Assembly: GCA_021741145.1 (NCBI GenBank)
Contig: JAIOYK010000014.1
Location: 43,559-107,558 of the forward strand
Direction: 5' to 3'
Source of the DNA: Rhodospirillum sp.
Lineage (GTDB): Bacteria; Pseudomonadota; Alphaproteobacteria; Rhodospirillales; Rhodospirillaceae
Length of the DNA: 64,000 nucleotides
Shown here piece after piece: positions 33,616-41,897 of this stretch. The position numbers and the translations under genes were made by a program. The first letter of the stretch is position 1; the number at the start of each line of letters is the position of its first letter. The notes under the pieces were generated by a model. It was given only the letters and a program-made list of their open reading frames with translations, ran no database searches and had not been told where the DNA came from.

Positions 33616-35363
33616 CCTACAAGGCTCCCCTGTCCGACATCCTGACCACCCTGGACAAGGCCCTGGGCTATGCCGCCCTGCTCGACGGGAGCGCCTTTGG
33701 CGGCCTGGAGTGGGACGCCGTGGAGGGCATCCTGGACGAAGCCGGAAAGTTCGCCGCCTCCGTCCTCGCACCCACCAATCGCACCGGCGACCTGGAGGGG
33801 GTAACCCTCAAGGAGGGTGTCGTCACCCTGCCCCAGGGCTTCAAGGAGGCCTATGCCCAATGGGCGGAACTGGGCTGGAACGGCGTGGCCGCCCCGGAAG
33901 CGTTCGGCGGCATGGGCTTTTCCACGGCCATCGCGCTCGCGACCTTCGAGATCTGGGACGGGGCCAATATGGCCTTGGGCACCGGCCCGACCCTGACGCT
34001 CGGGGCCATCGACCTGCTGCTGGACCATGCCAGCGACGCCCTGAAGGACACATACCTGCCCAAGCTGGTCTCCGGCGCATGGATGGCCACCATGCATCTG
34101 ACCGAGGCCCAGGCGGGATCGGACGTGGGCGCGCTCCGCACCCGAGCCGTCCCCCAGGGGGATGGCACCTACCGCCTGTTTGGCGAGAAGATCTTCATTA
34201 CCTTTGGCGAGCACGACCTGACCGAGAACATAATCCATCTGGTCCTGGCCCGCCTGCCCGACGCCCCCCCGGGCACCAAGGGGATTTCCCTGTTCCTGGT
34301 CCCAAAGATCCTGGTGAACGACGACGGCTCCCTGGGCGCGCGCAACGACGTCCATTGCGTGGGGGTCGAGCACAAGCTGGGCATCCACGCCAGCCCCACC
34401 TGCACCATGCTCCATGGCCGGGAGGACGGCGCGATGGGCTGGCTGGTGGGCGAGGAAAACCGCGGGCTGGCCTGCATGTTCACCATGATGAACGCCGCCC
34501 GCCTATGGACCGCCATCCAGGGTGTCGCCCTGGGAGAGGCCAGCTTCCAGAAGGCCCGGGATTATGCCCTGGAGCGCGTCCAGGGCCGGGATCCGGCCAC
34601 GGGGAAACAGGGCACGACGATCATCCACCATCCGGACGTGCGTCGGAACCTGCTGACCATGAAGGCCCTGGTCCTGGCGTCGCGCGCCATCTGCCTGTCC
34701 TGCGCCGCGACCCTGGACGAAGCCGCCCAGGCGGAGGGCAAGGAAAAGGCCGCCCTGATGGCCCGGGCGGGTCTGCTCACCCCCATCGCCAAAGCCTTCT
34801 CCACCGATGCAGGGCTACAGGCCACCTCCATCGGCGTGCAGATCCACGGCGGCATGGGCTTCGTGGAGGAAACCGGCGCGGCCCAATTCCTGCGCGACGC
34901 CCGCATCCCGCCCATCTACGAGGGCACCAACGGGATCCAGGCCATTGATCTGGTCACCCGCAAGATCCCCCAGGCCGGGGGCGCCGTGGTGGCTTCCGTC
35001 CTCGACGGCTTTTCGCGGGACCTGGAGGGCTTCGGCGACACCCTCCCCCCCTCGGTCCTATCGGCGACCCAGGCCGCGGTGGGAGACTTGCGCGTGGCGA
35101 CGGAGCTGATGCTTACGCTTGGCACGGAGGCTCCCGTGGACGCCCTGGGGATCGCCACCCCCTACCTGAGGCTGTTCGGCCTGACCATGGGGGGCGTACT
35201 GCTGGCCAAGGGCGCGGCGGGGACCAACGACCCCGGCTGGCGGGCCGTCACCCGCTTCCTGGCCGAGGACATGTTGCCGGAAACGTCCGCCCTGCTCGCC
35301 GGGTTGCGCGCCCGGGGGGGCGCCGTGGCCGCGACCACGCCCGACCTGTTCGAGGCGATGTGA
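33612..35363 (+). CDS. Acyl-CoA dehydrogenase with C-terminal extension (DmdC-like)
   Basis: 583 residues, long acyl-CoA dehydrogenase family with an extra C-terminal helical domain. FAD segments MHLTEAQAGSDVGALRT and IFITFGEHD; the active-site loop PIYEGTNGIQAIDLVTRK near residue 435 is characteristic of the subgroup that includes 3-methylmercaptopropionyl-CoA dehydrogenase. Here the likely job is alpha,beta-desaturation of an arylpropanoyl-CoA, giving the cinnamoyl-type thioester for the crotonase. Start ATG 33612 overlaps the livF stop. It is the last gene of the island and is followed by a strong terminator 220 bases on. Confidence 0.93.
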   Translation: MTYKAPLSDILTTLDKALGYAALLDGSAFGGLEWDAVEGILDEAGKFAASVLAPTNRTGDLEGVTLKEGVVTLPQGFKEAYAQWAELGWNGVAAPEAFGGMGFSTAIALATFEIWDGANMALGTGPTLTLGAIDLLLDHASDALKDTYLPKLVSGAWMATMHLTEAQAGSDVGALRTRAVPQGDGTYRLFGEKIFITFGEHDLTENIIHLVLARLPDAPPGTKGISLFLVPKILVNDDGSLGARNDVHCVGVEHKLGIHASPTCTMLHGREDGAMGWLVGEENRGLACMFTMMNAARLWTAIQGVALGEASFQKARDYALERVQGRDPATGKQGTTIIHHPDVRRNLLTMKALVLASRAICLSCAATLDEAAQAEGKEKAALMARAGLLTPIAKAFSTDAGLQATSIGVQIHGGMGFVEETGAAQFLRDARIPPIYEGTNGIQAIDLVTRKIPQAGGAVVASVLDGFSRDLEGFGDTLPPSVLSATQAAVGDLRVATELMLTLGTEAPVDALGIATPYLRLFGLTMGGVLLAKGAAGTNDPGWRAVTRFLAEDMLPETSALLAGLRARGGAVAATTPDLFEAM

Positions 35364-35526
35364 AGGACTTTCGAGGTTGGTGACCGGGGACCCACCGCCC
35401 GTCTCCCCCTGCTTCGCCGATACGTCCCGGACCATCTCGACCGGTCCGCTTTCCACGGGACGGGACGTCAGGGGACCGGAGAGACCCATGTGGACACAGC
35501 GCGTGACCACATGACGTGAGATAGGG

Positions 35527-35552
35527 GGGAGATGCTGGTGGGGGCATCTCCC
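35527..35552 (+). other. Stem-loop upstream of the island terminator
   Basis: Perfect 9-bp stem GGGAGATGC/GCATCTCCC with an 8-base loop. A second, 6-bp hairpin (ACCGCC/GGCGGT, 35562-35578) follows. Together with the terminator they make three consecutive hairpins at the 3' end of the operon. Confidence 0.6.
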
Positions 35553-35582
35553 GTCTCCGGAACCGCCCTGGAGGCGGTCTCC

Positions 35583-35621
35583 TTGGCGCGCCAGCCCGAC
35601 TCTCCGGCGCGCCAATTTTTT
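35583..35621 (+). terminator. Rho-independent terminator of the aryl-CoA/ABC operon
   Basis: Perfect 10-bp GC-rich stem TTGGCGCGCC/GGCGCGCCAA, 13-base loop, then six T residues. It lies between the acyl-CoA dehydrogenase stop and the convergent metal-efflux gene. Confidence 0.9.
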
Positions 35622-35654
35622 GGGTTCATCCTGTCACCGAGGGAAAACCCGACG

Positions 35655-36665
35655 TCAGCCCTTTTGAGCGTCCCCTTCCTTTTCCGCCAGGATCCCCACC
35701 GTGTCCTGATAGGCGAATTCGGGATGGTGGTCCTCCCTGATCCCCGCGGGGTCCTCATGGATCAGCACATCCGCGTTGGGATAAGCCGTCCTTAGGCGCT
35801 TTTCCACGTCCAGGGCGATGGCATGGGCCGCGGAGAGGGACATCTCCCCATCCACCTCCAAATGGAGTTGCATGAAACTATAGGGACCGGACGAGCGGGT
35901 ACGCAGGTCATGCACGTCGTGGACCCCCGGGCTGTCCATGGCAACGGCCAGGATCCGGATGCGGTCCTCCTCGGGCAGTTCCTTGTCCATCAGCAGGTCG
36001 GCGCTGTCCGTCCCGATGGTCCAGGCGTTGAACATCAGATACCCGGCGATGCCAATGGCGAAGAGGGGATCGACGATGGGGATATGCAGGACCATGTCCA
36101 GGCCGATCGAGAGAATCACCGACAGGTTGATCAACAGATCACCGGAGTAATGCAAACTGTCCGCGCCAATGGCCACGGACTGGGTCTTGCGGACCACATG
36201 GCGCTGGAACAGCACGAGTCCGATGGTCATGAGGATGGAAAAGACCATCACCGCGATGCCCACCCCCCCTTGAGTCACCGGCTGGGGGTTGGCCAACCGG
36301 CCGACAGCCTGGATCACCAGGAAGATGCCAGAACCGGCGATAAAGGCCGATTGGCCCAGACCCGCCAAGGGCTCCGCCTTGCCATGGCCGAAGCGGTGTT
36401 CCTCGTCCGCCGGAGTCAGGGCTTGGCGCACGGCGAGCAGGGTGACGAGGGAGGCCCCCGCATCCAACAGGCTGTCGATCAGGGTCGACAGAAGAGCCAC
36501 GGAATCGGTCACCGCCCAGGCACCGACCTTGGCGATCACCAGAAGGGTCGCCACCGTGACCGAGGCATAGGTGGCCCGGCGCATGAGTAGGCCTTGTTCC
36601 CCTCCCTCTTTCAGGGCGGCCGCCAGGGCTTCGGAGTCGCTCTCGCCGTGCATGGACCGTTCCAT
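35655..36665 (-). CDS. Cation diffusion facilitator metal exporter (FieF-like)
   Basis: Inner-membrane divalent-cation/proton antiporter, six helices. TM2 has the metal site LLSTLIDSLLDAGAS, followed by HRFGHGKAEPLAGL, and TM5 has DSLHYSGDLLIN; these Asp/His positions match FieF's Zn/Fe site. The cytoplasmic C-terminal domain ends with VLIHEDPAG. I start it at ATG 36665; ATG 36653 is an alternative and GTG 36707 would overlap pdxH. About 336 residues, slightly longer than FieF at both ends. It follows pdxH by 14 bases on the same strand. The metal cannot be told apart from sequence. Confidence 0.92.
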   Translation of the reverse strand: MERSMHGESDSEALAAALKEGGEQGLLMRRATYASVTVATLLVIAKVGAWAVTDSVALLSTLIDSLLDAGASLVTLLAVRQALTPADEEHRFGHGKAEPLAGLGQSAFIAGSGIFLVIQAVGRLANPQPVTQGGVGIAVMVFSILMTIGLVLFQRHVVRKTQSVAIGADSLHYSGDLLINLSVILSIGLDMVLHIPIVDPLFAIGIAGYLMFNAWTIGTDSADLLMDKELPEEDRIRILAVAMDSPGVHDVHDLRTRSSGPYSFMQLHLEVDGEMSLSAAHAIALDVEKRLRTAYPNADVLIHEDPAGIREDHHPEFAYQDTVGILAEKEGDAQKG

Positions 36666-36679
36666 TCCTCTTAAACCAC

Positions 36680-37285
36680 TCAAGGATACAGCCGGGTCTG
36701 GTCCCACCCGTCCGTCGTTTGACGATAAACCACCCGGTCATGCAAGCGGAAAGGCCGGTCATGCCAGAACTCGATCACTTCGGGTACGATCCGAAACCCG
36801 GACCAATGGGGAGGCCGAGGCACCGCGCCGATGGCGTATTTGGCGGCGAACTTGGCGACTCTCCCCTCCAACTCGAACCGCCCCTCCAGGGGTCGGGACT
36901 GCTGGGAGGCCCAGGCCCCAATCCGACTGTCCCGGGCGCGGGAGGTAAAATAGGCGTCCGCGTCTTCATCGCTCACCTGGATCGCCCGGCCCTCCACCCG
37001 CACTTGGCGGCGCAGGGACTTCCAGTGAAAGCACAGGGAGACATGGGGATTGGCCAGGACCTCGCCCCCCTTGCGGCTTTCTAAATTGGTGTAGAAAATG
37101 AAGCCGCCCTCATCTCCCCTTTTTTCGACGACGCCTTTCAGCAGGACCATGCGAACACTGGGACGGCCCTCCGGCGTGCTGGTGGCCAACGCCATGGCGT
37201 TAGGGTCGTTGGGTTCATTGGCCTCGGCATCCGCCATCCACTCGGCGAAGAGGCCATAGGGGTCGCGATTTTCAAGCGAGCTCAT
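36680..37285 (-). CDS. pdxH: Pyridoxamine 5'-phosphate oxidase
   Basis: FMN enzyme making pyridoxal 5'-phosphate from the pyridoxine or pyridoxamine phosphates. Of its 201 residues, [20 protein letters not shown] and [15 protein letters not shown] are FMN-binding segments. [17 protein letters not shown] and the C-terminal [11 protein letters not shown]...QTRLYP belong to the substrate and FMN site. Full length with no missing block. ATG at 37285 opens a 320-base divergent gap with the dnaJ-like gene; an 8-bp inverted repeat lies 35 bases upstream of the start. Confidence 0.96.
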   Translation of the reverse strand: MSSLENRDPYGLFAEWMADAEANEPNDPNAMALATSTPEGRPSVRMVLLKGVVEKRGDEGGFIFYTNLESRKGGEVLANPHVSLCFHWKSLRRQVRVEGRAIQVSDEDADAYFTSRARDSRIGAWASQQSRPLEGRFELEGRVAKFAAKYAIGAVPRPPHWSGFRIVPEVIEFWHDRPFRLHDRVVYRQTTDGWDQTRLYP

Positions 37286-37605
37286 GACAAATTGTTATCC
37301 TGACCTTAGATTAAAGGGGGAGGGTGGGCCACCGGAACGGCCACCCTCTCCGATGGGATACCATCGGACAAGCGTCGCCGGATCACAAGTCTGTCGAGGG
37401 AGCCTTCGACGGTCTCGTGCATCATCCCGAACGAAGGCTTTCGCCGGAATTTGGAAAGTTGATGCATAAACAAAAACCTAGTGCACCGGGCGGGTGGAAT
37501 ATATGCAAGTGTCGATGCACTCGGTTCGATCATGGGACGCCACGCGGCACCTGTTCATCCTTGGCCACGCCGCGACGGGCGGGCGGCCATGTTGGGAATG
37601 GAAGA
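37286..37605. other. Divergent intergenic region, pdxH / dnaJ-like gene
   Basis: 320 bases with no convincing gene. It contains an inverted repeat GAGGGTGG-N13-CCACCCTC (37320-37348) in the likely pdxH leader, and a looser AGTGCA...TGCACT pair around 37480-37520 on the dnaJ side. I could not fix promoter hexamers. Confidence 0.4.
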
Positions 37606-38571
37606 ATGAGAGACCCTTACACCGTTCTGGGCCTGGCGCGAAACGCGAGCCCGGAGGAAATCAAAAGCGCCTACCGCAAGTTGGCGCGGACCATGCATCC
37701 GGACGTGAACCGGGATGACCCCAAGGCCGAGGATAAGTTCAAGGAAATCTCCGGCGCCCATGAGCTTCTGTCCGATCCCCAAAAGCGGGCACGGTTCGAC
37801 CGGGGCGAGATCGACGCCCAAGGGAACGAACGCGGTTTCCGTCCGGGTCCTGGCGCGGGCGCGGGCGGCTTCCGAGGGCGCCGTGGTGCGGCCGGGGGGG
37901 GAGGGCCACGCCCCGGTGCCGGGTTTGGTGGTTTCAACTTCGATTCCATGTTCGCCGACGACGATGTCATTTCCGACATGCTCCGCCAAGCCAGCCGTGG
38001 TCCAGGCGGCCCCGGGGCCCACCCCCAGCGGGGCCAGGACGCCCAATACCGCCTGAAGGTGACCTTCGTGGAAGCCGCGTTGGGCTGCACCAAGCGCATT
38101 ACGCTCACCAATCGCAAGACCCTGGATGTGCGCATTCCCCCCGGTTGGGAGGACGGCAAGGCCATGCGCCTGAAAGGCCAGGGTGGAGAAAGCCCCAATG
38201 GCGGCCCCAAGGGTGACGCCCTGGTGGAGATCGGCATCAAGGACCACGCCTTCTTCAAGCGCGAGGGCCAAAACGTGGCCTTGACCTTGCCCGTTACCCT
38301 CAAGGAGGCGGTTCTGGGCGCCAAGGTCGCCGTCCCCACCCTGGAAGGCAAGGTGTCCGTGACCGTGCCCGAGGGCTCGAACTCCGGCGCCACACTGCGT
38401 CTGCGGGGCAAGGGCATTCCTGGAGAGAACGACGTCCGGGGCGACCTGCTGGTGAAGCTGTCCATCACCCTGGACGATCCCAAGGATGACAAGCTCGTTT
38501 CCCTTGTCAAAAAGCTCAAGGACCCGGACATCGACCCCCGGGAAAAGGCGGGTCTTTTCACCGAAACCTGA
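37606..38571 (+). CDS. DnaJ C-terminal domain-containing co-chaperone (CbpA-like)
   Basis: Hsp40 type B protein of 321 residues. J domain at residues 1-66 with the HPD motif at ~31-33 (ARTMHPDVNRD). Then a long Gly/Arg/Pro-rich linker (~78-115) and two beta-barrel client domains (FVEAALGCTKRITLTN; VTLKEAVLGAKVAVPTL). There is no CxxCxGxG zinc region, which separates it from true DnaJ. It stimulates DnaK ATPase and delivers clients. The start follows the weak site GGAAGA. It is convergent with the FkbM methyltransferase gene across a hairpin-rich gap. Confidence 0.93.
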   Translation: MRDPYTVLGLARNASPEEIKSAYRKLARTMHPDVNRDDPKAEDKFKEISGAHELLSDPQKRARFDRGEIDAQGNERGFRPGPGAGAGGFRGRRGAAGGGGPRPGAGFGGFNFDSMFADDDVISDMLRQASRGPGGPGAHPQRGQDAQYRLKVTFVEAALGCTKRITLTNRKTLDVRIPPGWEDGKAMRLKGQGGESPNGGPKGDALVEIGIKDHAFFKREGQNVALTLPVTLKEAVLGAKVAVPTLEGKVSVTVPEGSNSGATLRLRGKGIPGENDVRGDLLVKLSITLDDPKDDKLVSLVKKLKDPDIDPREKAGLFTET

Positions 38572-38584
38572 TCGGGGTCCTAGG

Positions 38585-38625
38585 GTGTAACTGGATCAGC
38601 CAGGGCCAAGCTGATCCAGTTACAC
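38585..38625. terminator. Perfect 16-bp inverted repeat between convergent genes
   Basis: GTGTAACTGGATCAGC and its exact complement flank a 9-base loop, 13 bases after the dnaJ-like stop. The length and perfection exceed a normal terminator. It could serve as a bidirectional terminator or be the end of a palindromic mobile repeat. Confidence 0.65.
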
Positions 38626-38668
38626 TCAAATTCCATGGATTTCAGAGCCTGTTCGAGGCCAGGTTGGT

Positions 38669-38706
38669 CCGCGTCACGCCAAAGGCGTGCTTTCAGCACG
38701 ACGCGG
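38669..38706. repeat. Nested palindrome able to form a three-way junction
   Basis: Outer stem CCGCGTC/GACGCGG encloses two adjacent hairpins, CGCC-AAA-GGCG and TGC-TTTCA-GCA, with almost no unpaired linker. With the 16-bp repeat just before it, the whole noncoding gap 38583-38706 looks like one structured element, possibly REP-like. Confidence 0.55.
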
Positions 38707-38729
38707 CCGAAACATGATCTCGGAATACT

Positions 38730-39584
38730 CTAGACCCCGGCCGCGGCCTCCAACACCGGCCAGACCCGACAGAGCTCGCCAGGTTTGGCGAACAGGACAT
38801 TTCCCACATAATCGGTCCACTCGATCAGAATTCCCGGCGGCACGAAGGCAGGAAGACCAGCGCCCCGGGGCAGGAAGGTGGCATAGCCCAGGTCTTCCAT
38901 CATGGTCCGCAGAGTCACTTGCGAGCAGCCCATGGCCTCCAGCCCGAAGGGGTTGAGTTCCGCCAGCACATAGGGAGGGAGACGCCGCCCAAGCAGGCGT
39001 CGCCCTCCTGACAGGACAAGCTGTTCGGCCCCTTCCGTATCGATCTTGACCAGTTTCACCGGCAGGGGACCAAACCGGTCATTGAGGCCGTCCAGGGTCA
39101 CCGCGGCCACCCGTCGGGAGAGGGGCTCCCGGGCGGTCCGCTCATTGAAGGGATGCAGGCCCGGCCGCCAAAGGGCGTGGCCCCCGTCATTGTCCCGGTT
39201 CAGATGGATCTCCCGCTCTCCCTCGGAGTCCGCGGCCACGCCCGCGACCATCCGCACCCGGTCCTCGAAGCCGTTCAAGGCCACATTGGCGCGCAACGCG
39301 GCGAGATTGGCCACGTCGGGTTCCACGGCCACCACCCCTCCCTTGGGGCCGACCCGGCTCGCCGCCAGGACCGTCACCAGCCCCACATGGGCACCGATGT
39401 CCATGACCCAATCGCCGGGCCGCAACAGGGCCACCAGCAGGTCCATGGTAACGGGTTCATAGCGCTTGCCCTCCATCAGGGTCGCCAACATGCTCCGCTG
39501 GGTGATCGGTCCGTCATCCAGGCGCAGGCGAGGTGGTCCGCCCGCGACGCCCGCGGGCAGGGGGAGTTCGACCTCGGTGATCAT
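38730..39584 (-). CDS. FkbM-family SAM-dependent methyltransferase
   Basis: 284 residues. The SAM-binding Rossmann region starts with VMDIGAHVGLVTVLAA and continues with VVAVEPDVANLAALRANVALNGF. The FkbM block KLVKIDTEGAEQLVLSGG follows. Family members methylate hydroxyls on sugars, polyketides or lipids; the substrate here is unknown. ATG 39584 overlaps the stop of the upstream YihY-family gene (ATGA) and has GGGAGG seven bases before it, so the two are translationally coupled. The remaining upstream open frame belongs to that other gene. Confidence 0.9.
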   Translation of the reverse strand: MITEVELPLPAGVAGGPPRLRLDDGPITQRSMLATLMEGKRYEPVTMDLLVALLRPGDWVMDIGAHVGLVTVLAASRVGPKGGVVAVEPDVANLAALRANVALNGFEDRVRMVAGVAADSEGEREIHLNRDNDGGHALWRPGLHPFNERTAREPLSRRVAAVTLDGLNDRFGPLPVKLVKIDTEGAEQLVLSGGRRLLGRRLPPYVLAELNPFGLEAMGCSQVTLRTMMEDLGYATFLPRGAGLPAFVPPGILIEWTDYVGNVLFAKPGELCRVWPVLEAAAGV

Positions 39585-40912
39585 ATCTCCGCCTCCCTTG
39601 TCGCCTTGGTCCGGGCCGTCGCCCGGGCCAGGTCGTGGACCGTGGTGGACAGGGCGGCGTCCTCCGCGTCCGCGGCCCGGGTCAGGGCCTCCCGCGCCAG
39701 GGGAGCCCACCCCACCCCCCCCAATCCACCGGGGGGCAGAGTCCGGGGAACGCCGTGGCCTAGGGCCTGAATGACCGTGGACAGAGTCATGGCGCGGGGG
39801 TCCCTGGCGGGCAGCAATCCGCCGCTTTCGTCGATGGCGACCAAACCCGCCTCGCGCAGGCTTCGCAAGACCTGCCCCAGGCGGGTATCCGAGGCGGCGA
39901 CCTCCCGCAGCAGGTCGCGGCGGGTGACGGGTCCCCCCGCTTCGTGGGCGCGGGCGAGCATCACCAGGGTCGCCAGCGCAAGCCCCAGACGCAAGCCCGC
40001 GACATCGGCTCCCTCCCGTTCCAGGCGCCGGATCGCATGCCAATTGGGCAAATTGGCCGCGGTCACGGCGCCCAACAGAACGACCACCCAGGACAGGTAC
40101 ATCCAGATCAGGAAGATCGGTAGAACAGCCAGGGCGCCATAGAGGGTTTCATAGGACTGTCCGCTGGTCACGTAGAGCAAAAACCCCTGGCGCAATCCCG
40201 CCGACAGCACCGTGGCCACAAGACCACCAAGGACGGCATGGCGGACCCGGACCGGTCGGTTCGGCACCAGGATGTAAAGCAGGCTCATGGCCACCATGGT
40301 CAGGATGTGCGGGCCAAGGGCGGGCAGGAGCCCCGTTATGGGTGCGATCACATCATGGCTCACCAGGGACCGGGCCGCGGCGAGATAGCTGGACAAGGAG
40401 AAGCTCACCCCCATCAGCAGCGGCCCAATGGTCAGGACGGCCCAATAGACTTGGATCCGGGCGATGGGATGGCGGGGTTTTTCCACCTGGAAAATGGTAT
40501 TCAACGCCGATTCAATCGTGACCAGCAGCATGATGGCGGTCACGGCCAGCCCCACCACGCCAATGGCCGTCAATCCGGCCGCGGCACCAACGAAGGCCTC
40601 GATCCGGTCCTGGATCTCGCCGACCTGATAGGGCAAAAAGGTCTCCACGGCCCACTCCATCATGCGCGACCGGACTCCGTCGAACGCGGGAAAGGCCGCC
40701 AGGATCGCCAGCGCGATGGAAATCAGGGGAACAAGCGCCAGCAGTGAGGTATAGGAAAGGGACGCCGCCATGCGGGGAATGTTTTCCCGGGCGATCCCCT
40801 TGCCGGCCACCCGGGCGAAGGCAAGCAGGTTGCCCAACCAAGACCGGATCCACCGACGCCATCCCTCGGGTACGGGATGTGTCCCTTCTTTTACGTTTTC
40901 ATGACCTGCCAT
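39581..40912 (-). CDS. YihY/virulence-factor BrkB family membrane protein
   Basis: 443 residues from ATG 40912. Six hydrophobic segments in the first ~300 residues (MAASLSYTSLLALVPLISIALAILAAF first, then AIGVVGLAVTAIMLLVTIESALN, up to FLIWMYLSWVVVLLGAVTAA) match the YihY core. It was once called RNase BN in error. The soluble C-terminal ~130 residues include a winged-helix-like block (GGPVTRRDLLREVAASDTRLGQVLRSLREAGLVAIDESGG), a variant found in some proteobacteria. Function is unproven; coupling to a methyltransferase may hint at envelope lipid or glycan work. It is divergent from fabI. Confidence 0.9.
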   Translation of the reverse strand: MAGHENVKEGTHPVPEGWRRWIRSWLGNLLAFARVAGKGIARENIPRMAASLSYTSLLALVPLISIALAILAAFPAFDGVRSRMMEWAVETFLPYQVGEIQDRIEAFVGAAAGLTAIGVVGLAVTAIMLLVTIESALNTIFQVEKPRHPIARIQVYWAVLTIGPLLMGVSFSLSSYLAAARSLVSHDVIAPITGLLPALGPHILTMVAMSLLYILVPNRPVRVRHAVLGGLVATVLSAGLRQGFLLYVTSGQSYETLYGALAVLPIFLIWMYLSWVVVLLGAVTAANLPNWHAIRRLEREGADVAGLRLGLALATLVMLARAHEAGGPVTRRDLLREVAASDTRLGQVLRSLREAGLVAIDESGGLLPARDPRAMTLSTVIQALGHGVPRTLPPGGLGGVGWAPLAREALTRAADAEDAALSTTVHDLARATARTKATREAEI

Positions 40913-41051
40913 ACGGCCTTTGCCCCCGAATTGGGTTAGTGTAGGATGCCGCGCCCGGCGTCCCTTTGGGCCGGGCACGATCCTGCGATGAGGCCGCGCG
41001 GCGGCAGTCGACCAAGAACAAACGGTTTACCAAACTATAAAGGGGTTACCC

Positions 41052-41891
41052 ATGACGAATTCCACCGCGCTGCTCGCCGGAAAAAGAGGTTTGGTCCTCG
41101 GCCTCGCCAATGATCGCTCCATTGCCTGGGGCATCGCCAAGGCCGCCAGCGACGCCGGGGCGGAAATTGCCTTCACCTATCAGGGCGAACCCCTGTTGAA
41201 GCGGGTCCGCCCGCTGGTCGAGGGCTTGAACCCCAATCACCTTCTGCTGCCCTGCGACGTGACCGACGAAGCCACCGTCGATGCCCTGTTCGAGACCATC
41301 ACGGAGACATGGGGCACCATCGATTTCGTCGTCCATGCCGTCGCCTTCTCGGACAAGGACCAGTTGAAGGGCAAGTACATGGATACCACCCGGGACAATT
41401 TCCTGATGTCCATGGATGTGTCCGTTTTCTCTTTCACCGACGTCGCCCGACGGGCCGCGGCCATCATGAACGATGGCGGGTCGATGATCACCCTCACCTA
41501 CCTGGGCGCCGAACGCGTCATGCCCCATTACAATGTCATGGGGGTCGCCAAGGCCGCCTTGGAAGCCAGCGTGCGCTATCTGGCATCGGATCTGGGCGGC
41601 CGGGGCATCCGGGTCAACGCCATTTCCGCGGGGCCGATCAAGACCCTGGCCGCCTCGGGCATCGGTGATTTCCGCTTCATCCTGAAGTGGAACCAATACG
41701 TCAGCCCCATGCAGCGCAATGTGACCATCCACGACATCGGAAGCTCGGCCCTCTATCTGTTGTCGGACCTGTCCAAGGGGGTGTCCGGTGAAGTGCACCA
41801 CGTGGACAGCGGCTACCACACCGTGGGCATGCTGAATATCAACAGTGTTCCGGACGTGGTCACCCTCCTCAATCAGGTGCGGAAGGACTAG
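41052..41891 (+). CDS. fabI: Enoyl-[acyl-carrier-protein] reductase (NADH)
   Basis: Last reduction of each fatty-acid elongation round. 279 residues; SDR-like with the FabI-specific LVLGLANDRSIAWGIAK cofactor loop. Catalytic Tyr and Lys in YNVMGVAKAALE near residues 159-166, and AISAGPIKTLAASGI for the substrate-binding loop. AAAGGGG precedes the ATG. aroC starts six bases after its stop, so the two are probably co-transcribed, an arrangement frequent in alphaproteobacteria. It is the target type of triclosan-like inhibitors. Confidence 0.97.
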   Translation: MTNSTALLAGKRGLVLGLANDRSIAWGIAKAASDAGAEIAFTYQGEPLLKRVRPLVEGLNPNHLLLPCDVTDEATVDALFETITETWGTIDFVVHAVAFSDKDQLKGKYMDTTRDNFLMSMDVSVFSFTDVARRAAAIMNDGGSMITLTYLGAERVMPHYNVMGVAKAALEASVRYLASDLGGRGIRVNAISAGPIKTLAASGIGDFRFILKWNQYVSPMQRNVTIHDIGSSALYLLSDLSKGVSGEVHHVDSGYHTVGMLNINSVPDVVTLLNQVRKD

Positions 41892-41897
41892 AATCCC

